This document shows positions 16,506-26,000 of a DNA stretch of 53,980 nucleotides, piece by piece. Below the pieces are notes generated by a model, which ran no database searches, had not been told where the DNA came from, and saw nothing but the letters and a program-made list of their open reading frames with translations. The DNA comes from an uncultured Acetatifactor sp. GTDB lineage: Bacteria > Bacillota > Clostridia > Lachnospirales > Lachnospiraceae. The position numbers were made by a program, and so were the translations under genes. The stretch spans positions 1 to 53,980 of the forward strand of contig CAJTZD010000025.1 of NCBI GenBank assembly GCA_910584235.1, written 5' to 3'. The stretch's first letter is position 1. Each line of letters starts with the position of its first letter.

Positions 16506-17699
16506 TCACTGCAAAAGCTGCAGTACCTGGGAGGGCCGCTCATTGGCCTGGGCCAGCATGGACGTAGCCGCCTGGGTCATCACCTGGGCAGTGGTATAAT
16601 TGGTCATCTCCTCGGCCATATCCACGTCCATGATACGGGAATATGCCGCCGTCATGTTCTCGGAAGTAACGTCCAGGCTGTTGATGGTGGACTCCAGCCG
16701 GTTCTGGTAAGCGCCTAATTGTCCGCGGATATCCGAGATGAACTGAATGGCGCCGTCGATGCGGTCAATGGCTTCCGTGGCTTTCTCCTCGGTACTCACA
16801 TCCAGCGTCCAGACTTCCGTGCCGTTCTCTTCCTTTACCATACAGTTCTCCAGCCCCATGGCGCGCAGGGAGATCCTGGGGATATTCACCTCAATGACCT
16901 GTCCCTCATTGGCCCCCACCTGAAGACGCATGGCGCCGGTTCCCGCGGCATCTATTTTCAAAAGAGTATTGCCCTTACCGTCATCAACCGTATAGGGCAT
17001 TGTCTGATTCTCCAGATCGCATCTGGTCAGATCCAGCACCATTTCAAAACCGTTTCCGCCCTTGATGGTCACCATATCGTCCTTGATTTCCGCATACACA
17101 TCCTCCGGAAAGCCGCCGTTGGTTCCGTCATTGGGCAGAGTCATGGTCACCTTGTATTCCTCGGTGACAGGATCCTTATCCACTGTCAGCTGCTGAATCG
17201 TATAGTCCTTGATAGCCACCTCAGAAGAGTAAGAATCCACTTTCACCCCCAGATTCCCGTCTACATATCCTTTCAGGGAGAACTCTCCGTTTAAGAGCTT
17301 CTGACCATTGAACTCCGTGGACTCGGCGATTCTGGTAATCTCCGAGGTCAGCTGCCTGACCTCCTTTTGGATCACTTCTCTGTCGCTGTCGGATTCCACG
17401 CCGTTTGCCGCCTTCACCGCCAGCTCGTTCATGCGCTGAAGCATCTCGCTGATCTCCGACATGGCGCCGTCCGCGGTCTCAATGATGGACACGCCGTCGC
17501 TGGCATTCTGGTTGGCCATGGAAAGCCCCATAATCTGCGCGTTCATGCGCTTTGCCATGGCAAGACCCGCGGGATTGTCCTTGGCATTGTTTATCTTCAG
17601 GCCCGAAGAAAGTCTCTGCAGGGACTTTGCCACTGCGCTGTCATTGTTGGCCAGATTGTTGTTGGTAATCATTGCGGATACATTGTAATTGATTCTCAT
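16506..17699 (-). CDS. Flagellin
   Basis: A 397-residue filament protein. The N-terminal D0/D1 region (MRINYNVSAMITNNNLANND, LQRLSSGLKINNAKDNPAGLAMAKRM) and the C-terminal region (ENMTAAYSRIMDVDMAEEMT ... TSMLAQANERPSQVLQLLQ) are both complete. The variable middle, residues ~150-300, is short, consistent with a mid-sized flagellin. It starts inside the stop of the large upstream gene (four-base overlap), so it depends on that transcript or on translational coupling. It ends in QVLQLLQ, as flagellins do. It is secreted unfolded with FliS as chaperone. Confidence 0.96.
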   Translation of the reverse strand: MRINYNVSAMITNNNLANNDSAVAKSLQRLSSGLKINNAKDNPAGLAMAKRMNAQIMGLSMANQNASDGVSIIETADGAMSEISEMLQRMNELAVKAANGVESDSDREVIQKEVRQLTSEITRIAESTEFNGQKLLNGEFSLKGYVDGNLGVKVDSYSSEVAIKDYTIQQLTVDKDPVTEEYKVTMTLPNDGTNGGFPEDVYAEIKDDMVTIKGGNGFEMVLDLTRCDLENQTMPYTVDDGKGNTLLKIDAAGTGAMRLQVGANEGQVIEVNIPRISLRAMGLENCMVKEENGTEVWTLDVSTEEKATEAIDRIDGAIQFISDIRGQLGAYQNRLESTINSLDVTSENMTAAYSRIMDVDMAEEMTNYTTAQVMTQAATSMLAQANERPSQVLQLLQ

Positions 17700-20600
17700 A
17701 TGGTTTCTCCTTGTTGGACTACAGATTGCAGGAATACCTTTGCCACCCGGTAAAGCTCGGCGCTGTTCGTGGGGGTATGCTCTCCTGTTTTAATCAGCTC
17801 AGGCATCCGGTTCTCGGAGGCGATGGTGGTCAGATTGCCCACTGTCCAGCTGCCCTCTGCTTCCTTTCTAAAATTATCGGCTATCTGCTGCAGTTTCATT
17901 AGCTCTACATTGCCTTCTCCAAACAGCATTCCGTGAACCGTTCCGTTCTGCAGATAGAGTCTGGCCTGCATATGGGCATCCTCCGAAAGAGTCACGCCCA
18001 CAGTAACCGTCCCTTTTTCGTTTTTGCCCTTGTCCAGGGTCAGATGCACCCTGGTCAGCGTATTTCCCACATAGAGCGGCAGATAGTATTCCTCCCTCTG
18101 GGCCAAAGCCACCGCCACGGTAAGCTGCTTATGGTTAAGCTGCATATTGCGGACATCCACGCTGCTGTCTGCCTCCGCAAAGGTAGCCTCCTCCACGGAC
18201 TGAAGGGAGGTTTCTGCCATGCGGCTGTAATCCTGCGTAAATTCTTCCATGCTGTCCAGCTTCTGCCACAGGGATGTGCTCTCCTGCGCCTCCTTGGCTG
18301 AATCTGCCTTTGCTGTGTCCGCAGCGTCGCCTGCGCCGGACTTGCTTGCCACCAGGGCCATGAGGTCGTTCATGGAATACTGCTCTTTCTTCTTGGGCGC
18401 TCTGTGCCTGTCGCTCATCTCAAAGAGATTCTCCACTCCGTGGTTCAAGGCCTGGGCCGCCATGAGATTGTCGGCGCTTGACAGAAGCGCCCCTCTCTGC
18501 AGCATGGCAATGCTCTCCTGGTCGGCCGTGCTCACTGCCTGGCGCTGCTCCTCCAGCCGGGCTCTGTTGTATTCTTTTGTGGCTGTCTCGTCGGATGACA
18601 CTTCTGTCAGAACGTCGTTGGCCGCTTTCACCAAAGCCTCGGACACTGCCTCAGGCGCGGCATTCTCCGGCAATGTTTCATTCCCGGCAGCCGGTCTTTC
18701 AGCCGGTCTTTCCCCTGCCTGCTCTGCAGGCACCGTGACAGACGCCTGCGCGGGAGCCTCCGGCCGAGGAAGTTCCGCGGGCGCGGCAGCCGCCGCGGCA
18801 GCGTTGGCCTCCCGGATTCCTTTCACCGTCTTTGTAAACGCTCTGGAAATCTGCGAGGAAATACTCTCCCCCTTGCGCAGCAGCTCGGCCCTGGTACCGG
18901 TCTCATCCGACACGCGAAGATCAATGGGCCTGTCACGATTGCTCTGCAGCGCGGACAGAAGATTGGAGAAATGGATTTCCGTCTGGGCATTCACCAAAGC
19001 TCCCACCGCGGCGCCCTCGGCTTTCTCCAGCTGGCGCACCAGCCTGTAAATGCCGATATAGCTCTCCCTTTCCTCCGGTGTGATCTCGTTGTTGCGTTCC
19101 AGGCCGTAAAGGAACCTGCTGTAGCTCTCCGCTTCTTTCTTATACTCCGGCGGAAGCGTCTTGAAATAATGCTCCAGCTCTCCGAAGCTCTTCTCCAGGG
19201 GATTGAAGCCGTCCCGAATCATCTTCAGGGTAGCCGCAGGCGTCAGCTTCTCCAGCACGCCCTGTACTTTCCTGTCCGCATCCCTCACAGCCTCCAGATT
19301 ATCCATGGTCATCTCCATTTGGTTATAGCCCAGGATTCTCACGGCCCTGCGGTTCTCGTCGGTAAGCTCCACGCCCAGATCTTTCAATATATGATCCACG
19401 CTGGCAAAGGCTTTGTCAATGCTGTCGCCCAGATCGCTCCTGGGAACGGTCATCAGCTTCTCATAGCTTTCCTGGGCCTTTTCGTAGCTGGCCTGGAGCG
19501 CCTTGCCCTCGTTATAAATCGTCTCCAGAGAAGCGCTTTCCTGCCCTTTCGCGAACATGCCCAGCACGTCTGCGGGAAGCCCCGGCATCTGCCCGGCCAC
19601 ATCGCTTGCTCTCTGATAATTTTGATATTTCTCCACAGCCATATTGTCTCTGGGGAAATACTGGTTGGCCAGCTGATACTCTGCCTGCTTCAGAGCCTTG
19701 ATCAGCTCCTCCATGGGTTCCGTGTCAATGGAAAAACCGCTGCGCAAAAGCTTTACATTCACTTCCGCGGTCATTCGCAGCCGGACCTCCTCCAGCTGCC
19801 TTCTGGCGGTGATGTCCCCCACGGTGGCCTCCCAGATTTCGCTGCTGTGGTAAAACTCCGAAATAAAAGCCGCCTTTTCGTATAAATTTTCTCTGTCTCC
19901 CGCAAGCTCCGCATGGATAGGATCCCTGCCCTCCGCCACCGCAGCGGCAGCCGCCTTTCCGAACTGCTCCTCGCCGGCCGGCAGTTTAATCTCCTGGAGC
20001 TGTTCCAGCTTCTTTAAATTCTTTGCGGTCAGAGGCAGTCCTCTGTCCAAAAGCCATGCCGCATTCTTACGGCTCCTGTCATTCACCTCTTCGCCGGACT
20101 GACGTATGACTTTGTCAATCTGGTCCTGGAGCTCCTGTGTCCGGACATTGCCCGCGCTCTGGGTATAATATCCCTCCACATCCTCCGCGTAGAACTTCGC
20201 CGTGCTCCCGCCTCTGTCCGCGCCGCTGCTCTGTGCCAGGTAAAGATTCCAGATCTCCGCCTCCATGTCATTGTCAATGAGATAGCTGTAAGATCCCTCC
20301 CCCATGGGCGCAAGCTCCGAATTCATGGCCCAGGCCCGGGACACCGCGGACAGATTCTCCTTAGTCAGCGGCACGTCCTCTTCCCGGAAACTGTCCGCCA
20401 CGGCCTTAGCCAGCGCCTGGCTGCCCAGAGCAGATGCCAGCTTATCCATGCTCATGTCGTCCGTATAGCCTGTGATGTTCTTCCCGGCCCGGACCAGCTC
20501 TGCCTTGATCTTGTCCACGATGGTCACAACTTCCTCCGGATCCATTTCGCCCAGATCAAAACCCTCTTCTTTCAGCTTGGCGTAATCCTCCTCGGACAAA

Positions 20601-20851
20601 GTATGTGACATGACTGTCATATAGTCCCGTTGAAGCGCCACGTCGGCATTCTCCGCCTCCTGCTGAAGCTCAATCAGGCTTTTGCCCTTTTCGCCGGCCG
20701 CCCCCAGTATGCCGTCCTGCTGCCTGCCAAACATATCCGCAAAGGCCGTCTGGCCCATTGCCGTGGCGGACTCCTGACGCTGCGCACGGTTTCTCTCCGC
20801 CCGCCTGCGCTCCGCTTCCTTGATTGCCTGTTCGCTAAATGTTATCTTCAA
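17696..20851 (-). CDS. Very large DUF6240-like, FliK-like flagellar protein
   Basis: About 1051 residues, soluble, highly charged and helical through ~700 residues, then an Ala/Pro/Glu-rich linker (AAAAAAPAELPRPEAPAQAS near 710-760). The C-terminal ~150 residues (QREEYYLPLYVGNTLTRVHL, ALYLQNG-type RLYLQNGTVHGMLFGEGN) resemble the hook-length-control domain of FliK. The N-terminal KITFSEQAIKEAERRRAERN resembles DUF6240 proteins of Lachnospiraceae. The TTG start at 20851 follows CAGGAG; the longer frame upstream lacks a ribosome site. Location before flagellin and a sigma-28-like promoter support a flagellar role; the exact job is unknown. Confidence 0.75.
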   Translation of the reverse strand: MKITFSEQAIKEAERRRAERNRAQRQESATAMGQTAFADMFGRQQDGILGAAGEKGKSLIELQQEAENADVALQRDYMTVMSHTLSEEDYAKLKEEGFDLGEMDPEEVVTIVDKIKAELVRAGKNITGYTDDMSMDKLASALGSQALAKAVADSFREEDVPLTKENLSAVSRAWAMNSELAPMGEGSYSYLIDNDMEAEIWNLYLAQSSGADRGGSTAKFYAEDVEGYYTQSAGNVRTQELQDQIDKVIRQSGEEVNDRSRKNAAWLLDRGLPLTAKNLKKLEQLQEIKLPAGEEQFGKAAAAAVAEGRDPIHAELAGDRENLYEKAAFISEFYHSSEIWEATVGDITARRQLEEVRLRMTAEVNVKLLRSGFSIDTEPMEELIKALKQAEYQLANQYFPRDNMAVEKYQNYQRASDVAGQMPGLPADVLGMFAKGQESASLETIYNEGKALQASYEKAQESYEKLMTVPRSDLGDSIDKAFASVDHILKDLGVELTDENRRAVRILGYNQMEMTMDNLEAVRDADRKVQGVLEKLTPAATLKMIRDGFNPLEKSFGELEHYFKTLPPEYKKEAESYSRFLYGLERNNEITPEERESYIGIYRLVRQLEKAEGAAVGALVNAQTEIHFSNLLSALQSNRDRPIDLRVSDETGTRAELLRKGESISSQISRAFTKTVKGIREANAAAAAAAPAELPRPEAPAQASVTVPAEQAGERPAERPAAGNETLPENAAPEAVSEALVKAANDVLTEVSSDETATKEYNRARLEEQRQAVSTADQESIAMLQRGALLSSADNLMAAQALNHGVENLFEMSDRHRAPKKKEQYSMNDLMALVASKSGAGDAADTAKADSAKEAQESTSLWQKLDSMEEFTQDYSRMAETSLQSVEEATFAEADSSVDVRNMQLNHKQLTVAVALAQREEYYLPLYVGNTLTRVHLTLDKGKNEKGTVTVGVTLSEDAHMQARLYLQNGTVHGMLFGEGNVELMKLQQIADNFRKEAEGSWTVGNLTTIASENRMPELIKTGEHTPTNSAELYRVAKVFLQSVVQQGETI

Positions 20852-20865
20852 AGTCGTATCTCCTG

Positions 20866-20895
20866 TCTGAAAACAATAAATCTGAAAACAATAAA
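20866..20895. repeat. Perfect 15-bp tandem duplication in the flagellin-operon leader
   Basis: TCTGAAAACAATAAA occurs at 20866-20880 and again at 20881-20895 with no gap. It lies just upstream of the ribosome site for the TTG start at 20851. Confidence 0.85.
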
Positions 20896-20899
20896 AATG

Positions 20900-20928
20900 A
20901 AAAAAGAGCAGGCACAGTCTTTGCACCT
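20900..20928 (-). terminator. Terminator after glgB, inside the flagellin-operon leader
   Basis: Minus-strand AGGTGCA (20922-20928) pairs with TGTGCCT (20910-20916) with two wobbles, followed by TCTTTTTT. It probably ends the glgB transcript, but it lies downstream of the candidate flagellar promoter, so it could also attenuate that transcript. Confidence 0.5.
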
Positions 20929-20935
20929 ACCCTTT

Positions 20936-20963
20936 ATTTCGGTAAAATTCACGGAAACCTTTA
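20936..20963 (-). promoter_or_regulatory. Candidate sigma-28 (SigD/FliA) flagellar promoter
   Basis: Minus-strand TAAA (20960-20963), 16-base spacer, ACCGAAAT (20936-20943), compared with the sigma-D pattern TAAA-N15-GCCGATAT. Six of eight -10 bases match and the spacing is one longer. It lies about 85 bases upstream of the flagellar operon start. Confidence 0.5.
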
Positions 20964-20973
20964 TGCCCAAACT

Positions 20974-23001
20974 TTAAAATACGAATATGGCCGCGCCGTA
21001 AGGAGGCAGGTCCACGGCAATGGAATACTCCTTGTTGTGACAGGGAACCTTTTCCGCCAAAATCTCCTTTGAAATTTCATTGCCCCAGCCCCCGAACCGC
21101 TCTTCGTCGCTGTTCAGCAGCAGCTTATATTTCTTCCTGGTGGACACGGAGGGCACCGCCACTCTGTATCCCTCCCGCTTCACCGGCGTCATGTTCAGCA
21201 CAAACAGCAGATTCTGTGTGCCCTTGGAAGATTTGCGCACAAAGGAATACACGCTGTTTTCCGCGTCGTCCGCGTTCATCCATTCAAAGCCCTGCCAACT
21301 GTCGTCAATCTCATAAAGCGCAGGATACTTGCGGTATATTTTCAGCAGCTCTTTCACGAATGCCTGCAGGCCTTTGTTCTCCTCCTGGGCCAATAGGAAC
21401 CAGTCCAGTTCCCGCTCCTCGCTCCACTCCCGCTCCTGTCCGAACTCCTGCCCCATGAACAGGAGCTTTTTGCCGCAGTGGCCGAACATATAGGCATAGC
21501 CCACCCGAAGATTGGCGTATTTGTCTTTCTTATAGCCCGGCATCTTGTTCACCATGGAACATTTCAAATGTACCACCTCGTCGTGGGACAGAGGCAATAT
21601 GTACTTTTCATATTCATTATAGCTCATGGCAAAGGTCAGGGCATAGTGATTTCCTTTCCGGTACAGAGGATCCAGTTTCATGTACTCACAGAAGTCATGC
21701 ATCCACCCCATGTTCCATTTAAAGGTAAAGCCCAGCCCCTCTCCGCCGATTTCCCCGGATACATTGGGCCATGCGGTGGACTCCTCGGCGATAGTGATAA
21801 AGCCCGGGTAAGTTCCCCGTACCACGGAATTCAGATGCTTGAAGAACTCAATGGCCTCCAGGTTCTGGTTGCCGCCGTATTTGTTGGGCACCCACTGGCC
21901 GTCCTTTTTACCGTAATCCAGGTAAAGCATAGACGCCACAGCGTCTACCCGGATGCCGTCTATATGGAACTCCCGAAGCCAGAACAGCACATTGGCTATC
22001 AGGAAATTCTTCACCTCGGGCTTGCCGTAGTTGAAGATCTTGGTTCCCCAGTCCGGATGAGAGCCCAGACGGGGATCCGGATGCTCAAATATGCACTGTC
22101 CGTCAAATTCCGCAAGCCCGAACGCATCCGTGGCAAAATGGGCGGGCACCCAGTCCAGGATCACGCCTACTCCTAACTGATGCAGCTTATCCACCAGGTA
22201 CATGAAGTCCTTGGGGCTGCCGTACCGGGAGGTGGGCGCATAGTAGCCTGTCACCTGATACCCCCAGGAGCCGTCAAAGGGATGCTCTAATATGCCCATC
22301 AGCTCCACATGTGTATAGCGCATCTCTTTCAGATATTCCGCGATTCTGTCCGCAAACTCACGGTAATTGTAGAAGCCCTCTGTGCCGTCCGGATGCTTCA
22401 TAAAGGAACCGATGTGGCATTCGTAGATTGCCATGGGCTGCTTTTGCACATCCCTGCCGTCCCGGGCCTCCATCCATTTCGCGTCCTGCCAGGGAAACCC
22501 GTTTAAATCCGTTATCACCGACGCTGTGCCGGGCCGGTATTCGGCGCTGTTGGCAAAGGGGTCGGCTTTGTAGATTTTTCTGCCGTCCCGGGCAGTGATC
22601 AGGAATTTGTACATTTCCCCTGTCTGTACCGCTGGGACGAACAGCCCCCAGATGCCCACTGGCCCCAGTTTCTCCATGGGGTTTGCCTCCTCGTTCCAGT
22701 CGTTGAAGCTGCCGATCACATGCACCCGGAGAGCATTGGGGGCCCAGACTCCGAAATAGACCCCTTTTACATTGTCTTCCTCGGACAGGTGGGCGCCCAG
22801 CTTCTTGTAAATGTCATAATGGGTCGCCTTAGAAAAGAGGTATTGGTCCGCCTCTGAGATAAAGACCTTTTCCGGCCCCGCTTTCTCCGCCGTCTTTTCC
22901 ACTGTTTTTACTGCTGCCTTTTCCACTGTTTTTACTGCTGCCTTTTCCACTCTTTTTGCAGCTGCTTTTTTCGTTGTTTTTTCCCCTGTCTTCTTCGCCA
23001 T
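20974..23001 (-). CDS. glgB: 1,4-alpha-glucan branching enzyme
   Basis: A 675-residue GH13 enzyme that forms alpha-1,6 branches in glycogen. After the N-terminal CBM48-like part (GVYFGVWAPNALRVHVIGSFNDW) come the GH13 motifs: DWVPAHF, DGIRVDAVASMLYLDYG (nucleophile Asp), TIAEESTAWPN (acid/base Glu) and LPLSHDEVVH. Residues ~1-45 are an extra Lys/Ala/Glu tail with repeats of K-x-V-E-K-A-A. ATG at 23001 is preferred, preceded by GGTGGAAAGGGA; a GTG six codons upstream overlaps the previous stop. It is the only glycogen gene in the window and follows the TPR protein gene closely. Confidence 0.95.
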   Translation of the reverse strand: MAKKTGEKTTKKAAAKRVEKAAVKTVEKAAVKTVEKTAEKAGPEKVFISEADQYLFSKATHYDIYKKLGAHLSEEDNVKGVYFGVWAPNALRVHVIGSFNDWNEEANPMEKLGPVGIWGLFVPAVQTGEMYKFLITARDGRKIYKADPFANSAEYRPGTASVITDLNGFPWQDAKWMEARDGRDVQKQPMAIYECHIGSFMKHPDGTEGFYNYREFADRIAEYLKEMRYTHVELMGILEHPFDGSWGYQVTGYYAPTSRYGSPKDFMYLVDKLHQLGVGVILDWVPAHFATDAFGLAEFDGQCIFEHPDPRLGSHPDWGTKIFNYGKPEVKNFLIANVLFWLREFHIDGIRVDAVASMLYLDYGKKDGQWVPNKYGGNQNLEAIEFFKHLNSVVRGTYPGFITIAEESTAWPNVSGEIGGEGLGFTFKWNMGWMHDFCEYMKLDPLYRKGNHYALTFAMSYNEYEKYILPLSHDEVVHLKCSMVNKMPGYKKDKYANLRVGYAYMFGHCGKKLLFMGQEFGQEREWSEERELDWFLLAQEENKGLQAFVKELLKIYRKYPALYEIDDSWQGFEWMNADDAENSVYSFVRKSSKGTQNLLFVLNMTPVKREGYRVAVPSVSTRKKYKLLLNSDEERFGGWGNEISKEILAEKVPCHNKEYSIAVDLPPYGAAIFVF

Positions 23002-23015
23002 TCCCTTTCCACCTT

Positions 23016-26000
23016 TCACGCAACAAAGTCTTTCTCTGTCAATATCACCATATCTTCATCGTCATATCGTCTCGCCAGAAGAATATCGAAGAAATGCCTC
23101 AGCGTCTTCCTGGAGGCCCGGTGCATCGCCTCGTCCATGATCTGTTTTACCTCCATTACCGTCACCACATGGTCGATGGTCTGCAGTTCTTCGATCCTGG
23201 TGTGCAGCGCCAGCACTCCCAGATTGTCGATGGAATATTCTTTCTCCCTGGCATACTGTCTCCCGAAAGCTACCAGCGTGTCATTGCTCAAAGCCTCCAG
23301 ATCCACCCTGGCAGTAAAGTCGCCATACAGATCCGGCGTCCCCAAAAACAGCTTCTTGATAGCCTTTTCCGTATCCTCCAGGACGACAATGATGCCGAAT
23401 CTCTCATGCTGCAGCTGTCTGTGGAGCATGGCTGCGGTCTTGCTGTTCATGCCGGATGCTTTCTGGATGATCAGCGCACCGTTGTTCAGCTGCTCCAGAG
23501 TCTTCGCCACATCCTTGTGGTTGAGTCCCTGTCCGGACACCTTTGCCACCTTGCCGGAGAAGTTGCTGTCGATCATGCGGATCTCCCGCATCATGTTCTT
23601 AGCCAGCGTCAGCGTGTCCATGCCCTCTTCACCCGTGATGATCAGATTTCCGGTATATGCCGCCATGCTGACGCCGTCCAGGGCTTTCACAAGCTGCTCC
23701 CTGGACCGTCTGTTCTGAATATAGGGGGCAAAGAGCTCTTTTTCTTCCCGGGTCAGGCTTCTGACTTTTGCCTGGTCACGATCTATGTCCTGTTTGTCTT
23801 CACTTTCCGTCCGATTCTTGGCGCTTTCCGCTTTTTCCAGGGGACTCTCCGCCGCTTCTACCTGCTCCTGGATCTCCTCTATCTCTTCGACAATATCCTT
23901 TTCCTCCGGGCCGTCTTCCGCAAAAGTCAGCTCGTCCTCCCGGTATCCGGCCTCGTCTATGTACTCGGAATTGGCTTCGGTTTTCTCCTCATATTCGTTT
24001 TCGGTAACGGTATATTCCGGTTCCGCCCCGTCCGTTTCATACGCTCCGGCATACGCGGCTTCGTCCTCGTAACCGGCCTCTTCCATATACTCGGGCTCAT
24101 TCCCGGCGCCGGCCTCCGCTTCGTATCCGTACTCTTCGTCGTATTCGGGCTCACTATCCGGCTCGTATTCTCCGACGTATTCCGCCTCGTCCTCGACATC
24201 CGGTTCCCCGGCATATTCCCCCCCGTACCCGGCTTCCGGTTCCTCAGCGTATTCCGCCTCGTCCTCATATCCGGCTCCCGGCATATAGTCGGTTCCGGCC
24301 GTATCCTCATCTGTATAGACAAGCTCGTCTTCCGCCCCGGATTCCTCTATATATTCGGCGTATTCCGCCGCTCCGTTCCCGGTATCCCCTATATATCCGT
24401 CCTCCGGTCCGTCCCCGGTCTCCCCATACCCGGCTTCGACCGCAAATTCATCCCCGGGAGCATCCTGCCAGTCCTCAGTCTCCATTTCATCCGCCGCGCC
24501 AGGCTCTGCCCCGTAAGCAGCCTCTTCCCCTGTCTCGGTTTCCTCCTGCGGGGAAACGACCTGTCCGGCGGATTCCTCAGCCAGAACGCCCGCTCCGCCC
24601 TGCACCGTCAATCCCGCGGCTTCGGTTCGCTCCGCCTCCCGCGTATCCTCTGGATGCGGCTCCGGGGCTGCGTCCTGTGCGCTTTCCTCTGCCGGCTCCG
24701 TTGGCAAAGCAGACTCCTGCACGTCTGTCTGCGGGTTCTCTCCTTTTTCAAGCTGTTCCAGCAGGCCGTCCCTGACATTGGCCTCAAATTCCGTGAACAT
24801 AGGCCCTGTCTGGCTCAGCACATGTCTGCGCACCTCCTCCTGGCACTTCGCTTCGCTCTCTTTCTTGATCCGCTCCCATTCCGCCAGAATATCCTCCAGC
24901 TTCATCTGGCCCGTTATCTGCTTCTCGACGGCGGCGCTTTCGGGCACCACAATGCTGATCTGCCCGTTAGCCTCCTGGGAGAGCACCTCCGCCAGTTCTT
25001 TAGGCGGCTGACCGTCCGGCGCAGGATTCTGCACGACCGTTTTGTCTTCCGGTTCGAAGTCTTCTCCCGCGATGCCGTCCTCCCGCTCCGGTACGTATCC
25101 CGGCTCTTTCACGGCTTCCGGCTCAGACGCGTATTCCTGTTCCTCCGTGTTTTCCGGCTCTCCCCCGGTATCCGTCTCTTCCGCCGGCTCCTCCGCCTCA
25201 CCGGGGGCCGGTTCCGGCAGGATATCTTCCATCTCTCCGGTAGCGCCGAAGAATACCTCCGAGTCCTCTATCTCTTCCGCCCCGAAATTCTGATAACCGG
25301 CATCCGCCGCTGCGTCTGCTCCCAGGGCCTGCGGCCTCTCCTCAGCCCCATTGCCCTCCTGAGCCATACCATCCGCTCCCAACACCTCCTGAAGCCCTGC
25401 CGCCAGCTCGGCCTGCAGATTAATGGTATTGTACTTCCCTACATCCATGGTCTTCACCTGGATATCCATTTCCTCCGACGGCTCCTGAACCGGGACACTC
25501 TCCCCTGTATAAGCAGCCTCGTCCCCTTCTTCCTCCGGATTCTCATCCCCGGGCCAGCCATAATCTTCCTGAGGCTCCGCAGAATCTCTTCCTGCCCCGT
25601 CCTCATAATATTCCTGCTCCTCCTGTCCCCCGTCCGGCAGCTCTTCTTCAAAGCGGCGGTCGTAGACATCCTGCTGGGCTTTTGTCAGCGGCTGGTGAAG
25701 CATCTTCAGTTCCATGGCTTTCACCACATATTTGCCCTCGCCGAACCACAGAATCAGCTCGTCGCATTCCTCCACACAGCGGGTGGCCAATCCCACCCTA
25801 TGATAAAGGTAGGCCAGTTCATAGGCCCATTTCTCCCTGTAATCCCTTTTTTTCAGCTCCTCCAGTACACTGATCCGCTCCTCTAAGCTCACCTCCTGAG
25901 CCTCATAAAGCTTGTACTGCAGAATATAGCGGCCGCTGTCCTTTGGCGCCGCCTGCACGAATTCCTTGAAATATTTCAAAGCCTGCACGAACTCTTCTGT

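Noticed and set aside
22956..25886. A 976-codon open frame on the plus strand, antisense to the TPR protein gene
   Set aside because: It is a by-product of the acidic, codon-biased repeats on the other strand; no start site with ribosome binding and no recognisable domain.
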